This document shows positions 59,713 through 64,000 of a stretch of DNA of 64,000 nt, one piece after another. The position numbers and the translations under genes were made by a program. The DNA comes from Aquicella lusitana (lineage in GTDB: Bacteria > Pseudomonadota > Gammaproteobacteria > DSM-16500). Position 1 is the first letter of the stretch. Each line of letters opens with the position of its first letter. A model generated the notes under the pieces. The model made no database searches and was not told where the DNA came from. It worked only from the letters and a program-made list of their open reading frames with translations. The stretch lies in the NCBI RefSeq assembly GCF_902459475.1, contig NZ_LR699114.1, positions 1,674,001 through 1,738,000 of the forward strand. The letters run 5' to 3'.

Positions 59713-60162
59713 TTACACTCCCTCCACTTCGATGCCCATGCTGCGCGCACTGCCCGCAATGCAGCGAACAGCTGCTTCGAGACTTGCCGCAGTCAGGTCC
59801 GGCATTTTGACTTTTGCGATTTCTTCTAGCTGCTTACGGGTTACTTTGCCAACCTTGTTAGTGTTTGGCGTGCTGCTGCCTTTTTCTACTTTTGCAGCTT
59901 CCTTAACCAGATAAGAAGCGGGAGGCGTTTTGATAACAAAAGAAAAGCTTCTGTCTTCGTAAACCGTGATAACGACTGGCAGTGGCTTGCCTTGTAAATT
60001 GGGCGTCTGGGTTTGCGCATTAAACGCTTTGCAAAACTCCATGATATTAACACCTTGCTGACCCAAAGCAGGGCCCACGGGTGGGCTTGGATTCGCTGCG
60101 CCACCTTTAATTTGCAATTTAATATACGCTTTTATTTTCTTTCTAGATCTGGATGCAGTCAT
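59713..60162 (-). CDS. rplK: 50S ribosomal protein uL11
   Basis: uL11 lies at the base of the GTPase-associated stalk and is needed for RelA activation. The 149-residue protein has [26 protein letters not shown] with the Pro-rich hinge and [20 protein letters not shown]. It ends with [21 protein letters not shown]. Two bases separate it from rplA. Confidence 0.98.
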   Translation of the reverse strand: MTASRSRKKIKAYIKLQIKGGAANPSPPVGPALGQQGVNIMEFCKAFNAQTQTPNLQGKPLPVVITVYEDRSFSFVIKTPPASYLVKEAAKVEKGSSTPNTNKVGKVTRKQLEEIAKVKMPDLTAASLEAAVRCIAGSARSMGIEVEGV

Positions 60163-60215
60163 ATATCACCTCATCTTGGGTACAAACGCCTCTCGGCTCC
60201 CCGTTACTAAATAAC

Positions 60216-60243
60216 TGTCATGCCAGCACGGGCCGGCATGACA
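60216..60243. repeat. Palindrome between nusG and rplK (GTCATGCC type)
   Basis: The arms TGTCATGCC and GGCATGACA are perfect complements around a 10-base centre (AGCACGGGCC). It resembles the GTCAT-headed palindromes elsewhere in the window. Confidence 0.75.
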
Positions 60244-60271
60244 CACAAACTCAAACCTTCAATAACAAAAC

Positions 60272-60304
60272 ATCCATGCAGTCAGATAGCTGATCTGCAT
60301 GGAT
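60272..60304 (-). terminator. Hairpin downstream of nusG
   Basis: The stem ATCCATGCAG/CTGCATGGAT has a 13-base loop whose ends (TCA/TGA) can extend it. On the minus strand it follows the nusG stop and is followed by GTTTTGTT, so it could act as a partial terminator or attenuator before rplK. The arm CCATGCAG is also in the hairpin at 43913. Confidence 0.55.
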
Positions 60305-60311
60305 TTAAGAT

Positions 60312-60866
60312 CTATCCCTTTTCAACCTGATCAAACTGTAACTCGACAGGCGTTGAGCGGCCAAAGATCAATACAGCAACACGCAGCCGGTTCTTCTCAT
60401 AGTTAACTTCTTCAACGACGCCATTAAAGTCAGCAAAGGGTCCATCAATAACACGAACCACCTCGCCCACTTCAAACAGAACCTTGGGTTTGGGTTTTTC
60501 ACTGCTATCTTGTATACGCTGCAAGATGGTTTCAGCTTCTTTGGGACTAATCGGCGCCGGCTTGTCACTGGTTCCACCAATAAATCCCAACACCTTGGGA
60601 ATAGATCGCACCAAATGCCAGGTCTGATCATCCATCACCATTTCAACGAGCACATAGCCCGGAAAAAACTTGCGTTCACTTTTTCTTTTTTGACCGCCGC
60701 GCAGCTCCACCACCTCTTCAGTGGGAACTAAAATCTCACCAAATTTGTCTTCAACACCTTCAAGGCGAATACGCTCCTGCAGGGCCTGCATGACAAATTT
60801 CTCAAATCCAGAGTATGCGTGCACAACATACCAGCGCTTTTTCGGCATTGTCTGATCTGTTGTCAT
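60312..60866 (-). CDS. nusG: Transcription termination/antitermination factor NusG
   Basis: NusG binds RNA polymerase and links it to Rho and the ribosome (through uS10). The 184-residue protein has the NGN domain ([30 protein letters not shown]) and a C-terminal KOW domain ([23 protein letters not shown]). A start six codons later (MPKKRW) is also possible. It follows secE by 34 bases. Confidence 0.98.
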   Translation of the reverse strand: MTTDQTMPKKRWYVVHAYSGFEKFVMQALQERIRLEGVEDKFGEILVPTEEVVELRGGQKRKSERKFFPGYVLVEMVMDDQTWHLVRSIPKVLGFIGGTSDKPAPISPKEAETILQRIQDSSEKPKPKVLFEVGEVVRVIDGPFADFNGVVEEVNYEKNRLRVAVLIFGRSTPVELQFDQVEKG

Positions 60867-60900
60867 AACGAAATTCCTCGATAGTAGCTATAGCTCACTC

Positions 60901-61281
60901 TTAGCCTCTTTGCCCGGTTAGCCAGCCAATCAGCCAAACTAAAACGCTATCCATACCCCACAATAGAAGAGCAAGGATAATGACCATTGCAGCAACAACC
61001 AGCGTTGTCTGCATTGTTTCTTCACGTGTAGGCCAAACGACTTTTCGCAATTCCCCACGGGATTCGCGAAAGAATTCAACCACCCACCGACCTTTTTGGG
61101 TCCGCGAAATCACAAATCCGGCAATTGCCAAGACCGCGAGCCAAACCAGGGTACGTATTGGCATGGAAATTTCGCTATAGTAATGATTACCAACCAATCC
61201 GGCAAGCAATAAAACTAGAGCAACTAACCACTTAAGCCAGTCTAGCCGCCCCTCTCCCTGATTTTCTGCCTTAAAAACCAT
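60901..61281 (-). CDS. secE: Preprotein translocase subunit SecE
   Basis: SecE clamps SecY in the translocon. I start at the ATG at 61281 (MVFKAENQGEGRLDW, 126 residues), preceded by AAAGG. The longer frame opens with a GTG at 61317. Two N-terminal hydrophobic helices and the conserved amphipathic FFRESRGELRKVVWPTREET precede the last membrane helix (MVIILALLLWGMDSVLVWLIG). It is of the three-helix gammaproteobacterial type. Confidence 0.97.
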   Translation of the reverse strand: MVFKAENQGEGRLDWLKWLVALVLLLAGLVGNHYYSEISMPIRTLVWLAVLAIAGFVISRTQKGRWVVEFFRESRGELRKVVWPTREETMQTTLVVAAMVIILALLLWGMDSVLVWLIGWLTGQRG

Positions 61282-61334
61282 TACATTAGCCTTTGATTTC
61301 ACGCCCTGACTTCTCACTTAAAGATCAATACAAT

Positions 61335-61407
61335 CAGGCCAGGAGGGTCTCGAACCCCCAACCTGCGGTTTTGGAGACCGCCGCTCTGCCAATTGAGCTA
61401 CTGGCCT
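61335..61407 (-). tRNA. tRNA-Trp (anticodon CCA)
   Basis: The minus strand folds as a standard tRNA: acceptor AGGCCAG/CTGGCCT, D-arm TAGCTCAATTGGCAGAGC, anticodon loop TCTCCAAAA exposing CCA, T-arm GGGGTTCGAGACCC. The discriminator is G and CCA is not encoded. Between tuf2 and secE, as in many gammaproteobacteria. Confidence 0.96.
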
Positions 61408-61412
61408 AATAC

Positions 61413-62603
61413 TTACTCGACTACTTTAGCGACGACACCAGCTCCGACCGTACGGCCACCTTCTCGGATCGCAAATCGCAATCCTTCTTCCATCGCTACC
61501 GGCGCGATCAATGTAACCACCATCTTGATGTTATCGCCTGGCATTACCATCTCAACTCCTTCCGGCAACTGCACTTCTCCCGTCACGTCTGTCGTGCGGA
61601 AATAAAACTGCGGACGGTACCCCTTAAAGAACGGTGTATGTCTTCCACCCTCTTCTTTTGACAGTACATACACTTCCGCTTCAAATTTCGTGTGGGGCGT
61701 TATACTACCCGGCTTTGCCAGTACTTGTCCACGCTCAACTTCTTCTCGCTTCGTTCCGCGCAACAGTACACCCACATTGTCTCCCGCCTGACCTTGATCC
61801 AGCAGCTTACGGAACATCTCTACACCCGTGCAGGTCGTCTTCGTCGTCGGCTTAATACCCACGATTTCAAGCTCATCACCTACCTTCACAATTCCGCGCT
61901 CTACTCGACCCGTGACCACCGTGCCTCGGCCTGAAATCGAAAACACGTCTTCAATCGGCAACAAAAACGGCAGATCCACTGGTCGTTCCGGAATCGGAAT
62001 ATAGTCATCCATCACTTCTACCAGCTTCATAATGGAAGGAATGCCTATCTCGCTTGTGTCACCTTCCAGCGCCTTCAATGCACTGCCAACAACAATCGGC
62101 GTCTTGTCTCCAGGAAACTGATACTGGCTCAGCAGATCTCTTACTTCCATCTCTACCAGCTCCAGTAGCTCTTTATCATCAACCATGTCTGCTTTGTTCA
62201 GGTACACAACAATGTACGGCACACCTACCTGACGCGCTAACAGAATGTGTTCGCGGGTCTGTGGCATCGGGCCATCCGCCGCTGATACAACCAGAATCGC
62301 TCCGTCCATCTGCGCTGCACCCGTGATCATGTTCTTCACATAATCCGCGTGACCGGGGCAGTCTACGTGTGCATAGTGTCTCTTCTCGGACTGGTACTCA
62401 ACATGGGAGGTCGCAATCGTGATGCCTCGCGCCTTCTCTTCCGGAGCATTGTCAATCTGGTCGTAGGCTCTCGCTTCTCCACCAAATTTCTTCGCCAATA
62501 TGCTCGTTAATGCCGCCGTCAGGGTCGTCTTCCCATGGTCTACGTGACCAATCGTGCCAACGTTTACGTGCGGCTTCGTACGCTCAAATACTTGCTTGCT
62601 CAT
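61413..62603 (-). CDS. tuf: Elongation factor Tu (copy 2, tRNA-linked)
   Basis: The protein is identical to copy 1 at 44293 over 396 residues, with the same GTPase motifs ([20 protein letters not shown]). DNA identity is nearly complete and ends within a few bases of the gene borders, which points to gene conversion. It is in the tufB place, after tRNA-Tyr, tRNA-Gly and tRNA-Thr and before tRNA-Trp and secE, and is likely transcribed with the tRNAs. Confidence 0.99.
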   Translation of the reverse strand: MSKQVFERTKPHVNVGTIGHVDHGKTTLTAALTSILAKKFGGEARAYDQIDNAPEEKARGITIATSHVEYQSEKRHYAHVDCPGHADYVKNMITGAAQMDGAILVVSAADGPMPQTREHILLARQVGVPYIVVYLNKADMVDDKELLELVEMEVRDLLSQYQFPGDKTPIVVGSALKALEGDTSEIGIPSIMKLVEVMDDYIPIPERPVDLPFLLPIEDVFSISGRGTVVTGRVERGIVKVGDELEIVGIKPTTKTTCTGVEMFRKLLDQGQAGDNVGVLLRGTKREEVERGQVLAKPGSITPHTKFEAEVYVLSKEEGGRHTPFFKGYRPQFYFRTTDVTGEVQLPEGVEMVMPGDNIKMVVTLIAPVAMEEGLRFAIREGGRTVGAGVVAKVVE

Positions 62604-62753
62604 CGAGTACGCTCCTCTCTAAATAAGTACCGTCACATCTCATCCAAATACATAAATAAAGCCAGAAATCAAAAAATAGCGACTTCCGCGTTTCTGACAT
62701 TCTTATACACAAAAACGGAAATATTCTCCATCCTATTTTTTAACTTCTGATTT

Positions 62754-62826
<73 letters not shown>

Positions 62827-62845
62827 GACCTACGATCTAGAATAG

Positions 62846-62916
62846 AGCGGGTGATGGGAATCGAACCCACGCTATCAGCTTGGAAGGCTGAAGTTCTACC
62901 ATTGAACTACACCCGC
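62846..62916 (-). tRNA. tRNA-Gly (anticodon TCC)
   Basis: The acceptor GCGGGTG/CACCCGC, anticodon stem-loop CAGC-CTTCCAA-GCTG exposing TCC, and T-arm GTGGGTTCGATTCCCAT are seen on the minus strand. CCA is not encoded. Order Tyr-Gly-Thr-tuf matches the E. coli tufB operon. Confidence 0.96.
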
Positions 62917-63017
62917 TTTGCTCTAGTTACCAGAAACTAGAATCTGGAATGTGAATCGCATGCATGATACATGACAGCCAGGGAGTATCGCTAAAATCCA
63001 GTTTCTGGTATCCAGAA

Positions 63018-63100
63018 TGGAGGGGGAAGGATTCGAACCTTCGAAGGCGTAAGCCGTCAGATTTACAGTCTGATCCCTTTGACCGCTCGGGAACCCCTCC
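63018..63100 (-). tRNA. tRNA-Tyr (anticodon GTA)
   Basis: A class II tRNA: acceptor GGAGGGG/CCCCTCC, anticodon loop CTGTAAA exposing GTA, a long variable arm, and T-arm AAGGTTCGAATCCTT. The discriminator is A and CCA is not encoded. First gene of the Tyr-Gly-Thr-tuf unit. Confidence 0.96.
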
Positions 63101-63116
63101 TCTAAACCAGGCGTGA

Positions 63117-63145
63117 ATTTTGCTTTATACAGATAGCTATGTCAA
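63117..63145 (-). promoter_or_regulatory. Predicted tRNA-Tyr-Gly-Thr-tuf promoter
   Basis: On the minus strand TTGACA (63140-63145) and CAAAAT (63117-63122) are 17 bases apart. The box lies 17 bases upstream of tRNA-Tyr. Confidence 0.7.
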
Positions 63146-63367
63146 TCATAGCAAGTTAAATAGTTTGAAAATTTTGTCTGGCTTGCCACCATCATAAAAG
63201 TAGCTGCTGTGCCTGCTCAAAATACGCATTACTTCCTCTGACATATACATGTCGCATCGGTTTCTGAAGGCATCAAACGCCTATATAGAAATGATACATT
63301 GAAGGATAAGAACGCCACGCTGGTTTTGGCCAAAGCGAGCTTATCCAAAAAAGCAAGGACGTTATGA

Positions 63368-63838
63368 ATGGCAAAGACAATTAAAACAATCCGCAAAGTG
63401 GACATACTTCAAACAGATGAGGCGCTTTTCAAGCATCACTACGTAGGCTGTCTTGTGCTCAGTAAAGATAACAAAGTCTTACTTCAACAGCGCGGACATA
63501 ACTGGCATTCCTTTCCGGGATACCTTTCCGAGTTTGGTGGACGCATAGCACCCAACGAAACGCCTTTGGAAGCGTTAGTCCGGGAATTAAAGGAAGAGCT
63601 TGGTGCGCAGGTTAATGAAAAAGAGGTGATCAGCCTCGGGGTCATCAGCGAAGCTGTCACTCATTATAGCAAACTTGTCTATGTTTATTTTTGGCATGAC
63701 AAGCGCGGCACCATCACTGGGTGCTATGAAGGCGAGGCTTGCTATTTTGATGACGTCAACACAGCGCTTGAACATGCCAAAATAATGGACAGCGCGCGCT
63801 GGCTGCTCTATGAATGCAAAAAAAGAAAACTTTTATAA
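63368..63838 (+). CDS. NUDIX hydrolase
   Basis: NUDIX enzymes hydrolyse nucleoside diphosphate-linked substrates with a metal ion. The 156-residue protein has a complete Nudix box at residues 58-80: G58, E64, then R72-E73-L-K-E76-E77-L-G79. A strand before it (VGCLVLSKDNKVLLQQRG) and a Trp/Pro stretch are typical of the fold. The substrate is not evident, and MutT-like or other roles are possible. It stands alone and divergent from the tRNA-tuf unit. A bidirectional terminator lies ~125 bases downstream. Confidence 0.93.
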   Translation: MAKTIKTIRKVDILQTDEALFKHHYVGCLVLSKDNKVLLQQRGHNWHSFPGYLSEFGGRIAPNETPLEALVRELKEELGAQVNEKEVISLGVISEAVTHYSKLVYVYFWHDKRGTITGCYEGEACYFDDVNTALEHAKIMDSARWLLYECKKRKLL

Positions 63839-63954
63839 GATCCATACCAGAGGAATCGGTATCTGATAGTCAGCAAAAGCAAGCTGGCATTATCTGTGAT
63901 TTTTTAGAAAGGGCGAAAGACCATACATCCACATGACCAATCATCTTTTTCTTA

Positions 63955-63998
63955 AAAAAATTGTCCCCGGCTTTTACGCCAGGGACTTGTGTTTTTCT
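63955..63998. terminator. Bidirectional terminator at window edge
   Basis: The arms GTCCCcGGC (63963-63971) and GCCaGGGAC (63978-63986) enclose TTTTAC. The plus exit is TTGTGTTTTT and the minus exit AATTTTTTTAAG. It can end the NUDIX transcript and a minus-strand gene beyond the window. Confidence 0.85.
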
Positions 63999-64000
63999 TA

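Noticed and set aside
61634-62326. Plus-strand frames repeated opposite both tuf genes
   Set aside because: They are identical in the two places only because tuf is duplicated.
62929-63010. 11-bp inverted repeat (ACCAGAAACT type) between tRNA-Gly and tRNA-Tyr
   Set aside because: Short and not associated with a clear function. It may help processing, but I cannot support a call.

Overview
The window is a gammaproteobacterial chromosome segment, most likely from the order Legionellales (Coxiellaceae or Aquicella-like). This rests on gene order: tpiA-secG-tRNA-Leu-nuoABCDEF, a feoABC locus, and one continuous run tRNA-Tyr-Gly-Thr-tuf-tRNA-Trp-secE-nusG-rplKAJL-rpoBC-rpsLG-fusA-tuf-S10-spc-alpha. 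It also rests on effector-like accessory genes and on the many palindromic repeats between genes. The assignment is an inference from content and order; no database was searched. Region 1 (1-6.1 kb, minus strand): the first codons of nuoG, then nuoF, E, D, C, B and A (respiratory complex I), tRNA-Leu(GAG), secG and tpiA. Region 2 (6.1-25.7 kb) is an accessory mosaic. It holds two adjacent unknown proteins (one coiled-coil, one with an Ig-like He_PIG domain), two GIY-YIG endonuclease genes each beside palindromes and G-rich tandem arrays, and a Fur-controlled feoABC ferrous iron importer. It also holds a giant protein (about 1788 aa) with eleven near-identical 95-residue repeats, an alpha/beta hydrolase, a putative papain-like cysteine peptidase, a Sua5-type tRNA threonylcarbamoylation enzyme, scpA, a small coiled-coil protein, murJ and a heme-oxygenase-fold protein. 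Region 3 (25.8-30.4 kb): rpsT on the plus strand, obgE and rplU-rpmA on the minus strand, and a plus-strand FAD-binding protein with a helical, TPR-like C-terminus. Region 4 (30.4-63.1 kb, all minus strand) is the transcription and translation super-cluster, with two tuf genes that encode identical proteins. Region 5 (63.1-64 kb): a plus-strand NUDIX hydrolase and a bidirectional terminator at the edge. The most unusual items are as follows. First, two loci combine a GIY-YIG gene, paired palindromes and a tandem array containing the same 13-base core, which suggests a REP-like element system tied to a GIY-YIG nuclease. Second, the 11-copy repeat gene looks like a recently amplified secreted effector. 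Third, the ribosomal cluster has several oddities: no rpmD in its usual place, a basic/glycine-rich insertion of about 35 residues in uS7, a long uS14 that carries a CCCH ligand pattern, strong hairpins between rpoB and rpoC, and a perfect 43-bp inverted repeat between rpoC and rpsL. Coding starts were revised from the longest open frame wherever a Shine-Dalgarno site and family length supported an internal ATG.
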